Below, in pieces: positions 12,201 to 24,368 of a stretch of 64,000 nt of DNA. The position numbers were made by a program, and so were the translations under genes. Source of the stretch: Collybia mongolica. Its lineage: Eukaryota; Basidiomycota; Agaricomycetes; Agaricales; Clitocybaceae. Under the pieces are notes generated by a model. That model made no database searches and was not told where the DNA came from. It saw nothing but the letters and a program-made list of their open reading frames with translations. Each line of letters starts with the position of its first letter. The first letter of the stretch is position 1. The DNA lies in the NCBI GenBank assembly GCA_013420905.1, contig JAAXNY010000001.1, positions 6,448,001-6,512,000 on the forward strand. Direction: 5' to 3'.

Positions 12201-13618
12201 TAACTCGGAGGAAGCGATAAAGAAACTTATCGCCATTGTATGTGCCCTTCCATACCTTTATCTTGTGACGCATTCTGATGCCTGGCTCGTAACAATAGAT
12301 CTTGACTGTGGCTCAACAGAGAAATCTTCTTTCGGTCACTGGAAGCCCCCGGTTCATTGTCAGCCTCGAAAACCTGCGTAGTATGATGCAACAAGTACAA
12401 AAATCGAGCAACATGTTGAATGCTTACCTTCAAAACATGGTGAATCGCAATCAGCAGCAAGGCAGTAATATGATGTCCAATGGTCATCCAATTCACCAAA
12501 CATTAGACATGACACGCCCCTCGCTCCCTCAACATACAATGCCACCTCAGCCTCTGCTCCCCAACCGTCCCCCAGTCAACCTTCGACCTCCTCCAGTTGT
12601 GAAGAAAAATACACAACAACCTCCCCAGCCACCTACCTCAGCCCCTGTCTCCACACCAACACCCCCTCCTGCCTATTCCCCTCTGACGCCTGCCGCGAAC
12701 CCCCCCACCCCCACTCACGGGGCTTCCTCGCCCCAAGCACCTAAGTCGCCGAAAGGTAAAGCTCAGTCAAAGTCTAAAACTCAGCTTAGGCGAAGGATGT
12801 CGGTCAAGAACGCCCCAGTGTCAGCGCCCGCCGATCAACAGCCGCAAACGCTAGCCTCCAATAGTGGACCTAGCAACGCAAGCGGCAGTGGTAGTGGAAG
12901 CGCAATTAAACGACAGCGGGATGACGAACCCTCCATTGCTTCCACCCTCGGAGCCAGCCCGTCATCAGGATCTGTCGCGAACGAGCCATCACCGCCAAAA
13001 CGTATCAAGACGGATGAATGGGATGGTCCTCCGGATGAGGCGCTGCAGAAGAAGAACGAGGCCGCTGAAAATGTGAAGACAGAAGAAGACGCAAGCGCCT
13101 TCTTGGAGCAGATGACGGAACTCATCAAGATGGCCGCCGGTGGTGAAGGTCAAGAATCCTTAACCTCTGATATATCCGACACATTGGACCAGATTCTCAA
13201 GGGCTACAGCGACACGCCTGACGGTATTTTGTCAGGGATGGGTGAGCCCAGCCGCATGCACGGTCCATCCTCCTCATCACCTCCGCCACCAACCATCCCG
13301 ATACAAGATGAGTTCTTTGAATTCATAGACTTTTCTTCTTTCGCGACTGTCGAAGACGACGACGATGGTTCGAAAGCCCCCACTCCTGACCTCCTTTCAT
13401 CATCCTCGACTAACCCAAGCCCAGAATCGGGTTCGGAGGCGGACGCTGCACACCACGCATTATTATCATCGATCGACAAAACGGACGACGGACCGGACCC
13501 ACTACGGTTAGGACCCTGGAAGGAGATTGACGGAGGAGAATCCGCTTACTACCAATCGAACGACTGGAAATGGGACAGTCCGATGCCTACGCAAGAATGG
13601 GCCATTTTTCCTTCATAG
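9256..13618 (+). CDS. ARID/BRIGHT-domain protein, Swi1/ARID1-like chromatin remodeller subunit
   Basis: Predicted DNA-binding subunit of a SWI/SNF-type remodelling complex. The N-terminal third is extremely Gln/Pro/Asn-rich (Q8 and longer mixed runs). The ARID domain follows at about 11095-11480: FDSAYKSFVQNRN, then DLHALHTYVMQEGGYNK, then WATIGGKMGF and YKDYLGAFD. Introns with good ends are 9493-9788 (long for this genome), 10592-10673, 11242-11292, 12020-12070 and 12238-12298; all join in frame. The C-terminal part is Pro/Ser-rich, carries a basic nuclear-localisation-like PPKRIKTDEWDG, and ends in an acidic Ser-rich region. The large Gln-rich flank plus single ARID resembles fungal Swi1 rather than the JmjC/PHD ARID proteins. 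Orthology to Swi1 is inferred, not proved. Confidence 0.82.
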
Positions 13619-15198
13619 TTGTATGTATCGGGGCTTCATGTTTTATTTTATTTTATTACCATCTGGTACCACTCAACTAACACCATCTTCCGCTCCATAA
13701 TTACACTTGCCTTTTACTTATTCTATTCTACTGTTCATGTTCTGGAGCTAGCTTCCCTATCCCTTGTCCTTATTACCCTGATCTCCTGTGCCACCATTAT
13801 TTCTTTGGTTATATTCCGCCTGCTCTCTGTACTCCTATTTGTTGTTTTACTGCTATCGATTCATCTTGCTGGCGTGGCATGGAAGAATATAAAGGCTACA
13901 ATCTACAAGAATTATGCTACATAGACCAACTGTCTGACAAATGGCATATGTGGCTTGAACAAAAATAAGACATGCCCTCCCTTATTTCCTTATCTCTAGC
14001 TCGCCACAACACACATCCAAGCGATATTGACCATCCCCAACCCACGACACTACTCTCTCATAGTCAAATCCTAGGGAGTAGGACAGAATCTCAGTAGCGC
14101 GACACCAGGCAGTATGCTCGCTCCATGTTCAAATGTTCTGTGCTCCGTGAGGAAGCTATGGCCTACACGAGGGATAGGTTAGAAGAGGTTGGAACACTGT
14201 GTTGGAAGAGCAATTAAACGTGCGGCAACCCAATGTTTTGAGCAGCTCCTCGTGAATTTCTAGGACTTTACAGCGCAGGCTTCATTGCACCAAAGTCAGA
14301 TGATGAGTACTTGTACACTTCCAACTGATCCAATAGTTAACCCACCATATAACTTCGCAGTCGTCTTCATTTTTGCTTCACAGCATCACGATACATACAA
14401 TTCATATAGAGGTATTTTGCCATCCCTTAGCCCTTATGATGAACATACCATTATGGAGGTTAGTTGGCTGGTGGCCTCATCATCTGAAACACAGTTCAAT
14501 CAAGGCTCACCAAACCACTTCACTCCCGGCTCCGCTCCTTCTGAATGTCCTCCTGACTTATCAAACTCATACTTGATCACTCAAGTAGCCGTAGCGTACA
14601 TTGACCATGTGTGTACATAGGACCGATCCCGGTTGCTCCTTAATGGGACTACTCCAGAATATCACCACCACCACTACCACCTTCCAACTCGCCCAAATGC
14701 GCATGCGGATTTTGGGCATTGGCGCACTCATCCAACAGAACTGACCAGAAAGGCAGCCGTCGTCAATGATGGACATCGCCATGTTTCATTTGTCTCTGAC
14801 GATGAATTTGTGGGCTAGGCCATTTGCAATGTACAATTTGAACGGTGGTGATCACTGAATATCAATAAACACTTACCTTTGACTCGATTGAGTACATGTT
14901 CGAATTGGCGTTGAAGTCCGAATTAGTATTGAATTAACACTCTGTAACTTTCTCACACAGGAATTCGGGAGCATAACATTCACGGAGAGCATTGGGGTTC
15001 ACTCTTCGGGTCGTGAGGGGTAAGGCGAGGTAACCTAGTGGAGCATCAGCTATATAGGATTGCGGGATGGTAGAATTTTGTCCAAGGATCATATTCTGTC
15101 AATACTTGTTCAGCTAGAATGAAATAATGTAAAAGTTACACTTGCAAGAACTAATGGCTACAAGGTGGATGGTAATGTACATAGAGCAAAACCGATGG
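13619..15198. other. Intergenic, no supported gene
   Basis: About 1.6 kb between the convergent ends of the ARID gene and the CWC16-family gene. A 101-codon hydrophobic frame directly after the ARID stop (13619-13924) is T/C-rich and probably 3' UTR. Other open frames at 14285-14820 lack codon-like character or recognisable motifs. Confidence 0.55.
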
Positions 15199-16455
15199 TT
15201 ATTTCCTCGCCACAAGACTGTCTGGTTTTGTCGTACTCCGCTGTTTGTTGAACGGGTTTGACTGGCGTGCTGTGTTTTCTAGTATTCGAGCTCTGAGCGA
15301 ATTCAGGACGTTCGTCGATGACACCTTGGGCTGTGAAGACAATCTGTGTCGTTGGAGAACTTCAGACGAGGATATAGATGCTGCTGAAGAGGTAGCGGGT
15401 CTTGACGAAGACGTGGGTATAGAAACAACTTCCACCGCTAACTTCCGTCTCTTGCTGTTCTCACGGAGCGCCAATTCTCGCTTTCCTTGCTCCCACTCTT
15501 CTTTTGCTACTTGCCTCGACTCATCATCATCGGCGATCAGACTCAAGGATGCTGGCAAGCCATAGCGCCCCTTGATATGATCGTCCACCCTGCGTTGACG
15601 CTGCTCTATCTTCTTCTCCTCACGAAACCGTTTGCGAACTTTTGTTGAGAGTGTATAGGGGTCCGAGTTGTAATGCTCCGAAACGGTTTGTAATGATTCA
15701 AGCCGGGGGATCTGCACATTTGTGAGATGGTTTTGGGCGTCTGTTGTCTTTTCCAGGGCGGTCAGTGGGTCTACAGAGGTAGAAGCCCCTTCCGTATCTA
15801 CAGATTATTCTCGGGTCAGCCGCAGTCGACTGTACGTTAATCATATGCTTGCCATGTACAGCAAAGCCTCCGTTCTCCTCAGGATTCCATTCTTCATCTT
15901 TCTGCCTGGCACCTGAGGTTACTACGTAACGGGTGTTCTATGAGAGAAACATTATCAGCAGAGACCCCTTCTGAAGATGTATGATATTACATTACCTTTG
16001 GATCGGTCTGAATTTCGAACCAACCATCGCACAGATGACATTTGCATCGAAATGAGAAGATGGGGGTCGAGTAATAGGCACCTATTTTTTTCTTTTCGGC
16101 GTTGTATCGCACGCCCATGCCGATATGGTTGTTGCATGTCCCACTGCAAATGAAGTCGGTGAGGCTCGAAGCAAGTCCAGGCAGGCCTGCCGTAACATAC
16201 CACCATATATTGAACGGCAACTCGAAACGTGTAATCAGAATCCCTTGGTCGATTTTGCGTGCCCTATCTCCCAGTGCATGCTTGCCTGGAGTATCTACTC
16301 AGTAACCTCTCCGAGTCGAATGCTGGGCTGCAGACCTCTATATTTATTGAGACTGCCATGAGATGGATCGTAGTCCGGGGGGTAATACCTGTAGAAGTCA
16401 TGAGCATGCTTATTGTGGGGGTGATTTCCATTATTTACTTGTTAAATCCCTGCAT
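15199..16455 (-). CDS. saf4: CWC16/YJU2-family spliceosome-associated protein, CCDC130 (Saf4) type
   Basis: Splicing factor of the CWC16 (DUF572) family. The first exon is only MQGFNK, with ATG at 16455. An intron leads to YYPPDYDPSHGSLNKY, then ARKIDQGILITRFELPFNIW, then CGTCNNHIGMGVRYNAEKKK and FRCKCHLCDGWFEIQTDPK. This is the family core with its two CxxC zinc-binding pairs. The following TSGARQKDEEW and SDPYTLSTKVRKRFREEKK stretches fit the CCDC130/Saf4 branch rather than Yju2 itself. The C-terminus is basic and Ser-rich. It is divergent from RPS20 with about 230 bp between start codons. The family is clear; the branch call rests on remembered motif similarity. Confidence 0.88.
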
Positions 16456-16684
16456 GTTTGAGCGGTCGAGACTGTCGTGAACACTTGAGGTCGGAGGATT
16501 CAATACACATCACGCGAAAGCTTTACAAACAAGCATAGCCAAATACGGCCGATTTGGGCCAATTCTTGAACCTTAATTTTTGTACGATCAACACAACTTT
16601 GCCTTAGGTTCGTACGCCGTTCATATCTTCAAAACACAATTAACCTCCTTTCCAGTCACCTTCTGACTCATCTCTTATACAACA

Positions 16685-17215
16685 ATGAGTTACGTCGCTA
16701 AGGGAGAAAAAGAATACGATGCCACAGGTGCCCCCGTGCCCGGCGCGAAGATTCACAAAATCAGGATCACTCTCACTAGCAGCAACGTCAAGAACCTCGA
16801 GAAGTGTAAGCTTCAGATTCCATTAGAATAGGATTCATTGATAATGGTTCATTCACAGTTTCTGCCGACCTTATCAACAGGGCCAAGGACAAGCAGCTCC
16901 GGGTTAAGGGCCCTGTCCGTCTCCCCACCAAGGTCCTGAAGATTACCATGCGCAAGACGGTGCGTTGATTTAACGTTGCCATAGCCCACTCGATCTGAAC
17001 GTGATATTTCTCTAGCCTTGTGGTGAGGGATCCAAGACCTGGGATTGCTTCGAACTTAAGATCCACAAGCGTTTGATCGACCTTCACTCCTCCAGCGAAA
17101 TCGTGAAGCAGATCGTACGTCGCTCTACATTTCTTCTTCCAGTTCCTAACTCTTCTCTCAGACGAGCATCAGCTTGGAGCCCGGCGTCGAAGTCGAGGTC
17201 ACGATCTCTGCCTAA
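16685..17215 (+). CDS. RPS20: 40S ribosomal protein S20 (uS10)
   Basis: Small-subunit ribosomal protein uS10, a component of the 40S head. Four exons are separated by introns at 16806-16858, 16960-17015 and 17115-17161, all GT-AG. The product starts [12 protein letters not shown] and contains [54 protein letters not shown] and ends [13 protein letters not shown]. Length of about 120 residues is normal for the family and no part is missing. The leader upstream of the ATG is pyrimidine-rich, as is common for fungal ribosomal protein genes. It shares its upstream region with the divergent CWC16-family gene. Confidence 0.97.
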
Positions 17216-18238
17216 ATAGACACATGAATATATATGATCATGACCAACTTAAAGGAGCGACTCGACAGTTGAATATGACGTCGTTAACAGGTGTCTCGAT
17301 TATTTGCCTCAAACACAATTCCTCAACTTTTTTACCATGGAACCCAACAAGAATCGGCAAAGCACGCCCTAACAATCAGATATCCAGAAAAAAAAAAAAA
17401 CAATTGACGTTCTCCAAAGAGAGCCAGTGCGGGAGCGATTGAATGTCGACAAATTGAGAACAGCTCGCACGGCTGGTGAGACGATACCATGATATGTACT
17501 CCCCTGCCGCAAATACTCAAGCGCGCTTACCCAAATTTGTGGTGGCCCAGGTCCGAAATCGAAGGACTTGGTATGCGCAAACTCTTGTATTTTAGTGCGC
17601 AAGGTCTTCGCTTGATAACACGGAACTCCATTATGGGGTTGAACGCCGAATTACTTTCTACCACGACGTTCAACAACCACTTTGCATAGAAGCTTTCCTA
17701 CACGCTCCCAACTACCTCCACTTACCTTACTAGCGTAACCACAGTTCTACTTATCGGAGCACTCTTTTTGACGTCTGCACATACACCGTCCCCCTGTATC
17801 GGTCTATATGCCGGGGTGATGCCGTTCAACGTTCGATCGTAAGCACTGGCTGTTTTCTGTCAGTAGAGGGAGTTTACCTTGTTGTGGTCGGTCAGCCGCT
17901 TTCATGCCGTAACGCATATATTGTATTTGTGCCCTATTACCAGTTTCATTCCGTTCAAATGAGAGTTGAGATTGAAATAACGTATTATGATCGTAATGAA
18001 CGGGCATACAGTATCGCAGAATTGTAGGTGCTATTGATACAGTTAAATTTTTTATTTCCTGCCAGAGGTTGGAGATTCGTGTTGTTGTAGAGGCCCGTTG
18101 TGGAGGCCTCTGTAGTGTAGGTGTTATTGATACAACGTGAAGAGAGTGTGTGTGTCGCGGAGTTGGGACCGGTACAATGTTAGGCGTATGCGAAGGGGAG
18201 AGGTGTGAAGTGGAAGAAAACGGCATTGTGCAACGTGC
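17216..18238. other. Intergenic between convergent RPS20 and a membrane protein gene
   Basis: About 1 kb with no supported gene. The right part (about 17800-18238) is presumably the 3' UTR of the minus-strand gene at 18239. It contains two near-identical 18-nt sequences (see separate entry). A 140-codon minus frame at 17804-18226 is low-complexity and lacks domain-like features. Confidence 0.5.
18032..18134 (-). promoter_or_regulatory. Two candidate Puf/Pumilio-type 3' UTR elements
   Basis: On the minus strand TGTATCAATA occurs at 18125-18134 and again at 18032-18041, each inside an 18-nt near-repeat with one mismatch, 93 bases apart. Both lie 105-207 bases downstream of the stop codon of the minus-strand gene ending at 18239. 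UGUA-N4-UA is the ten-base spacing associated with yeast Puf5-type sites. Function is inferred only. Confidence 0.3.
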
Positions 18239-18829
18239 TCATGCTCTTATGATCGCCCAAGCAGCAAGGCCAGCGGCAGAAGCAAGGACGGTAAAGACAA
18301 CTAATGCCCAAACGCATCGGTACGCCCATTTGACTTCAACTTTGCGCATCTGGGTAATGATCTGCTGCCGTTCCGACTCTGTCTTCTCTGGCATCCAAGC
18401 AGCACTTTCTGAAGAGTCTGGAGCGCGCAGGGGCGACATGAGGATAAAAACACCCATGATCCAAAAAGGCGGGAATACTAAGGGAAAAAGAGTATGGTAA
18501 GCATGGTGTGTGATACGGTTTAGGAAAAAGAGCGTACGGAACCCGAATCTGAAGAGGTACTTGGCCAGCGTGACTGGCTCAGGGGCGTTCCTTGTATAAT
18601 GAGGCAGATCATCGACATATGGAGGTGGGATGTCTGTGGTTCTCTGATCGTGGCGGCTTTCGTGTGTGCGCGACGCCGACAGTGTGTAACCGAAGAAGTC
18701 GTCGATTGGAGTTGGGGTGAAGTAAGTGGGTGGCGCGCGGGTAATGTAAGTCGAAGCTGGGGCTGCCGCTGTGAGTGAAGTCTGAGCTTCGAGATCGACA
18801 ATGTTAAGGGCGAGAGGCGCTGAAGACAT
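18239..18829 (-). CDS. Hypothetical two-TM membrane protein
   Basis: Single-exon frame of 196 residues with no family that I recognise. The N-terminal 100 residues are polar and Pro/Thr-rich with PPPYVDDLPHY. A hydrophobic, His/aromatic-rich segment follows (ITHHAYHTLFPLVFPPFWIM). After a short polar loop comes a second clear transmembrane helix (WALVVFTVLASAAGLAAWAI) near the C-terminus. The organisation, a Pro-rich cytosolic N-terminus with PPxY followed by two membrane spans, recalls small fungal membrane adaptor proteins, but that is only a resemblance. Codon usage and length support a real gene. The 3' UTR carries two Puf-like motifs. Confidence 0.65.
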   Translation of the reverse strand: MSSAPLALNIVDLEAQTSLTAAAPASTYITRAPPTYFTPTPIDDFFGYTLSASRTHESRHDQRTTDIPPPYVDDLPHYTRNAPEPVTLAKYLFRFGFRTLFFLNRITHHAYHTLFPLVFPPFWIMGVFILMSPLRAPDSSESAAWMPEKTESERQQIITQMRKVEVKWAYRCVWALVVFTVLASAAGLAAWAIIRA

Positions 18830-19710
18830 TATAAGTCGGTGGGCTGCGGTTATAGAAGCTGGCTTTGAGGGAGGGTAGCGTCGATGAGCTCGAGGAGAGG
18901 GCGCTGGTTGGTAATTTCAACAACCAATTCATACGGATTATATACTCGTTCGGCATTTCGTGATTTATTGAGATTGGGGCTGGATTGGAGAAATTTGGGA
19001 AAGAGCATATACGGTCGTCAAGAAACGTTGCAACGGATTGCCTGTCTGCCTGATTGGAATCCACGAGCGCAAATAAGCATCAACACTACTGACGAACCCT
19101 CCATTTTGCGCTCTGCATAGGTTTTCTATCAAAAAAAAAAGGCTTTACAGAGCTTCAGGCTAGAATTCTCAATGAAAGGGTGTCATGCGTGTATAGGGGA
19201 AGCACATTTTCTGCAGGAAGCTGAGCGCAATTTTGCATATCTCATAATTGCCTAAAATGGGTGTATATCACAAGAAATACCATACATGGAAATAACACCA
19301 ACTCTCAGCCAATCCCGAGGAATGAAGTGCTCTCAGGTGATAGCCGTGAAGTTTTTTGGGTAGAAGAGCGTCATGTAATTCCCTGTCACTAGCAGGCTGC
19401 TGATTGCGAACAACTATTCAATTCACTATTCAATTCACCATCCACTAAGTATACAAAAGTAAAATTCGAAGCAAAGGTCGGACAAGACAGGGAGACAAGA
19501 GGAGACGGGAACACCCAATACGATATACATAGTCGGTAATAAGCATTAGGGAAGTGTGTTCAGAAGCAGACGACTTCATTCTGAGAAAGAGGACATAAAC
19601 ATATCGGGGTAACTCGAAGAGGAGGCAGAAGAAAGACTTGCATATTCGTCGACAGCAATCACGAACGTCGGAGGAAACGAAAATTTGGGCTGGAGAAAAA
19701 TAACCGAATT
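18830..19710. other. Intergenic, no supported gene
   Basis: About 0.9 kb between two minus-strand genes. It should contain the promoter of the two-TM protein and the 3' UTR of the zinc-cluster regulator. Only short unsupported frames are seen. Confidence 0.5.
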
Positions 19711-22700
19711 TTATGCCTGCGGAGGAACAGCCTGGTACGGCGGCATTCCTCCTCTTCCACTCTGTCCCTGCTACAAAAAGAGAAAAGAATCAGTCCCCAA
19801 GCAGAGCCCCAGAACCCATCAAGAAAAACTCACCACACTCATCCACATCTGCAACCCCTGCTGCTGCTGACTCTGATGCGGATCCCTCTCCTCCGACATG
19901 TACGAATCATGGCTCGACTGGCACCCATATGAGTTATCCTGGGCTGCTGCTGCTGCCTCCAACAAGTGGCGATACTCCCGCCCAGGGGCGCCTGCTGGGG
20001 TTCCGTTTGGCGCCGGCGGAGGAATACTAAACACCGCCTGCGTCTCGGGGTAGAAGGGGTAAAACAGTTGCGTTGGTACCTCCATGAGCTGGCCATGGCC
20101 ATCTGGGGGCGTTGAGCCCCCACTCGCGCTTCCAGCATTACCCACACCATTCCCATTTGCACTGCCGTTGATTGACCGTGTCTGGGGCCCATAAGCGCCC
20201 ACGGGGTACGCTGAGGCAGAGAGCGTCGGAGTGCTCTGCTGGGACTTGGGAACGGGCGACATAGCAATATCCTCTTCCCATTCGGGCTCGCAGAGTAAAG
20301 AGGGATGGGCGACGGGGCCAACCTGCTGGAGGTTCACTTCCATAACGCGCTCGGCGAGCTTTGCAATGAGCGGGTGGCCACCGTTGAAGTCCTTTCGTTC
20401 CCAGCGCCAGCGGAAGCGGGGGAGCATGTCGAGCGCAAGCCAGACGTCTTGGAGGGCGGTGTGCCTCGGGAGAATGTCGCACTTGGACATGTGGCCATAG
20501 AGAATGACCATGGCCGCGATGTGGAGGGGGATAGGGGACGTGAAAAACGCAATGTCAGGGAATCGGATGAGCTGATTGTGTACAATAATAGTGTTATGGG
20601 AAGTTATGATCGCTATGGAAAGCTGTATTAATATTCTGGATACAATAATCAAAGGGAACCAACCGTCAACTAAAGCCCTATGCCTCTGCGCGTATGTCAG
20701 CTCCTTTGAGCTAAACAAGGCCCTCAGCAGTAAAATCCTTGAGATTCCAATTTTCAACAGCGTCAACCCCTCGTCCTCCGTTATATCCTGCACCAGCTGA
20801 CTCTTCTTATCAAGCGGCCAATCATGCGTGCCGCTAAAGTAGTACTTGTACCTCTCTGGCATGCCCTTCCTAAATTCGAGTATGTGCTTGATAATCCTCG
20901 TCGCATTCCGCATGATCATATTGCCACTCTGCCTCTTGGGAGCGTAAAGAGAATTGATAATGTCCGCCTGGATCTCCGCAATAGGGTGAGAGTGCTCAAA
21001 GTGCTCTGAGAAGTCAGCGATGCGTGTGTGGTTGGGGCGGGTGGGACGTGGGGTGTTGAAGTCGGATGGAGCAATTCCGAGCGGTCGACCGAGAAGGATG
21101 GAGGTCCCGCGGTCGTGCACAAGGACAATTCCCCAGAGGCGAATGCGAAGCTGGCTCTCCTCAGTCGTGAATATGCTTTGGTGGGTACTAGGGTTCAACT
21201 GTGTTGTAGGATCGTGGTGGAGGCCAAGCTCGATGGAAAGTCGAACAAGGCTTCCCACAAGACGCCATAGGGTACGGCCTTGACGCTGTTCACAATGTTA
21301 GAAAGAGAGTGATGAGACAAAGGGTAAACTCACCTCGGTGTACAGATACCAGTGCAAAAGTATCAATGCCTGTAGGCTCGAAATGGTAACGCGAAGATCA
21401 GGCTTGACAGACAAAGCCCTTTCAAAAAACTCATCATGCTCAGGCCAATCATGGGTCATGAGCTTTTTCGCCACTGACGAGCCCAAGTGGCCCGACAAGT
21501 CGCTTTTGTTCTCTACATCGGCCTTGACAGCGCGGTGATTGAGCTCACTCAACGTGCCTAGTGCAAGGACCAGGTAGACGCTGCAGATATACCCAGGGTC
21601 ATGAGAAACAGTGTGGCCGTCATACAGATCGTTCAAGATTTTCTCAAAGTCCTTGCGCTCAAACACCGGACGATGGAGGTTGAGCCGGACAAAGTAGCCA
21701 TCGACGATGTGCTGGACCATTTTGCGGTCTTTGGGGAGCCAGATGTTGACCGACGGGGCGCTAGATAGGGGACCGTTGAGTGAGAGGGTGTTAGGGGCCG
21801 TGCCAGAAGCATTCGAGTTGCGACGGACTGTGACGGCTACCCAGTTAGTTGCATCGCGGGGAGCAGTAGTCTCAAGAATGTCACGGTCACGCCCAGAGCT
21901 GAGGCCACTGGAGCCAACAGCAAGGTCCTCTCTATCAACGGGGGCGGGACCAAGTTTGAGGTCGTTGACGATGGCGGCAGAAACACCGAAATTCTTCGCC
22001 AGCGCCTGCAAGAGGATGAAAACTTGAATAGCAAGGATTCTACGAAGTAACACTTACCTCAGTATTGGACATGTCGTTGCCATTGGGGTCGATGCCCTTG
22101 GCGGTGGAGTCTGCGCGCGTCGACTGGGCGGTGGTTGGGGTGGGGTGAGTGGGTTGGGGTTGGGGTTGTGGCTGGGGCTGGGGTTGGGGCTGAGGGGAGG
22201 TTTGAGGAGGGCCCTGAGGATGGTGAATCATCTGCTGGGGTGCGGGTTGGGGGAAACCTGGAGGGGCGACCTGGAAGGAAGGATGAATATGGGGGTTGTA
22301 ACCAGGAGGTCCTGGCATGGGGTGGAAGGGCGGGCCGTATGGAGGGATCATGCTGTACGGGTGAGGCGGCATCATATGCGGCGGAGGGTAGTATCCTGGT
22401 TGGGGGTGCGGGGGCGGGCCGGGCCGGAATGCATTGGGTGCGGTGGGCTGTTGAAACTGGAAACCGGGCGTCGGGGCGGGCGGCGTGACGGAGCCAACAT
22501 CGATGCCCTCGCGTGCACATATCTCATCGAGCTTGTCCAGCTCGAACCCAGGAATATGCCGCTTCAATAGCGCCTCGCATTGGGCGACCTGGTGCTCGAT
22601 GCGCTCAGTGTGCCCCCTCGGTGTAAGTGTCTGACGGTGACGGTCTTCCTGGTGGCAAGCGGTGCCCGCCGTTGCACACGCTGTACATCGTGGATGCTTC

Positions 22701-23051
22701 GAGTCGCACTGCACCGACGCCCGCAACGGTCAGTAAATTCGACACTGGAAATTGCCGCCGGTGTCGCCCGTCGGGACTTGCCTTTATTTTCTTGCTCCTA
22801 CATCTCGCACACGCCTCGTGTGATCGCCGCAGTCGTCGAGGTTCAGACGACGACTGCATATCGTCGCCCCCTGAGTCAGTTTTTTTCCGCCGTTTGTTGC
22901 TCGGCGGCAACGCCGGTGGTGTTTGTTGCTGCTGTTGTTGCTGCTGTTGCAGTTGTAGGTGTGGGTGCTGATTGGGGTCCATCTGCAGTGCAGATTGAAG
23001 CGAGGATGGCGGGGCTAGTGCGGGCGCCTGGTTGAGCTGCGAAGACAGCAT
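19711..23051 (-). CDS. Zn2Cys6 fungal-specific transcription factor
   Basis: Nuclear DNA-binding regulator. The N-terminus has a Q-run and a basic KRRKK, then the zinc cluster: HEACARCRSKKIK before and CDSKHPRCTACATAGTAC after an intron at 22709-22781. That gives C-x2-C-x6-C-x6-C-x2-C-x6-C. The intron has a GC donor (AAG|GCAAGT). A coiled segment (ERIEHQVAQCEALLKRH) and a Pro/Gln-rich region follow. The fungal_trans middle-homology domain starts near 21740, with HIVDGYFVRLNLHRPVFER, LGTLSELNHRA, LHWYLYTE|RQGRTLWRLVGSLVR and RLWGIVLVHDRGTSILLGRP. A final small exon gives SGRGGMPPYQAVPPQA and stop at 19711. The start could instead be an in-frame ATG at 23108. Target genes cannot be told from sequence. 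Confidence 0.87.
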
Positions 23052-24368
23052 TGTGGGGCGAGATCGCTGCTGTTTGTTCGTCAGCTCGTCGTTTGCAGCG
23101 CCGAGCAAACTAACTGGGTTTACTTGTATTTGTAAGGAACCCTAATATGGTGTTCATTTCCAGGTGCCTGCGCACGGCCCTCTTGTTTTACGTCCCCACA
23201 GATAATTTTATATCTTGCCCCGTAATTTCCCAATTCGGGGCTGAAAATTATAATTCACGTCGAGGTCCATCAAACATACTGAAAAACTCAGGAGGAATGT
23301 AAAGTAACATGCGAACGCGACCCTTTTCAAGAGAAAATAAAAGAATGATCCTCTAGCTGTATCATGTGAGTCCATTCATAAGATGAGGCCATGTGAGCTA
23401 TTCATGTGTGGAGGAAGGCTGATTTTGGATAGAATGTACATAGTTGGCTCAAATTTGGAAGTAAAACCAGACAGCCCCTTTTGTCAAGGAAATCTCATTT
23501 TGAATAACAACAAAGAATCACTCAGTTAATTGCAAACCAATCCACATCTTCTCAGGCTCTCACCAACACACTGAGGTTATCTCCCAATGCCCCCACATCA
23601 CTCAGGACAATACACCTCCATTTCAATCTGTGACACCCTGGTGCGCTGGCCCAGAGGACTACAAGATCCAACTGCCACCCCCCACAACACCACCAATGGT
23701 GCAGAACTGAAGGGTCATCAAATTATGCACATTAGGTGCACAATGTCACATGTAGAAGCAGGGCACTCCGTGTCGTTTTGGCTAATTATGCCTAGAAATC
23801 CACGGTCAATTGTATGCTTAAGGACTGGAGTGTCATGTTCCAGTCAAACATATATATCAGCCAATCTTTTGGTGCCAATGGGGTCTAGAAAAAGCACTCA
23901 ACACGCATTTGATGGTTGGTAAGTACCATTTTTGAACCTGTGGGATTGATCCCTAAATTGCCAACACAACAACATTGGAAGTACACACTTTGTTTCTTGC
24001 GATAGTTTAAGATCTGCAGTTGCTGATCACTTTTGATGAGAGATTCAAGGCAGCATTGTCTGTCATGGCAACATGATTGTCAAAAACAAATTGAATTCGG
24101 GTGCTGTTCCCGTTGTGAATGAAATGACTGATATCGACTCGGTCTCGACCCAAATGTGATCCGTGGTCAGCTGATTTGCGGGACGTCATTCACAGGCGAG
24201 AGAGGATTTGATTATATTTCATCAGACGAATGTTCCCATACGCGTTAACCCGTGTTGAACTACATATCGTAAGCTAAAATTGCTCTAAGCTGGCCCGAGT
24301 CCTGCTGCGCTTCTTCATCACAGCGCTAACGGCCACATTGTATTTCCCTTGTATACCTGTATATCACC
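23052..24368. other. Divergent promoter region
   Basis: About 1.3 kb between the starts of the zinc-cluster gene (minus) and CWH43 (plus). It is AT-richer than its flanks, with no frame that looks coding. It presumably holds both promoters; I see no clear binding-site array. Confidence 0.5.

Noticed and set aside
13619..13924. 101-codon hydrophobic frame right after the ARID stop
   Set aside because: T/C-rich 3' UTR-like sequence; no ATG context or domain pattern.
17804..18226. 140-codon minus frame
   Set aside because: Low-complexity, falls in the presumed 3' UTR of the gene at 18239, no recognisable motif.
22135..23035. Several plus-strand frames up to 151 codons
   Set aside because: Antisense to the Pro/Gln-rich region of the zinc-cluster regulator.
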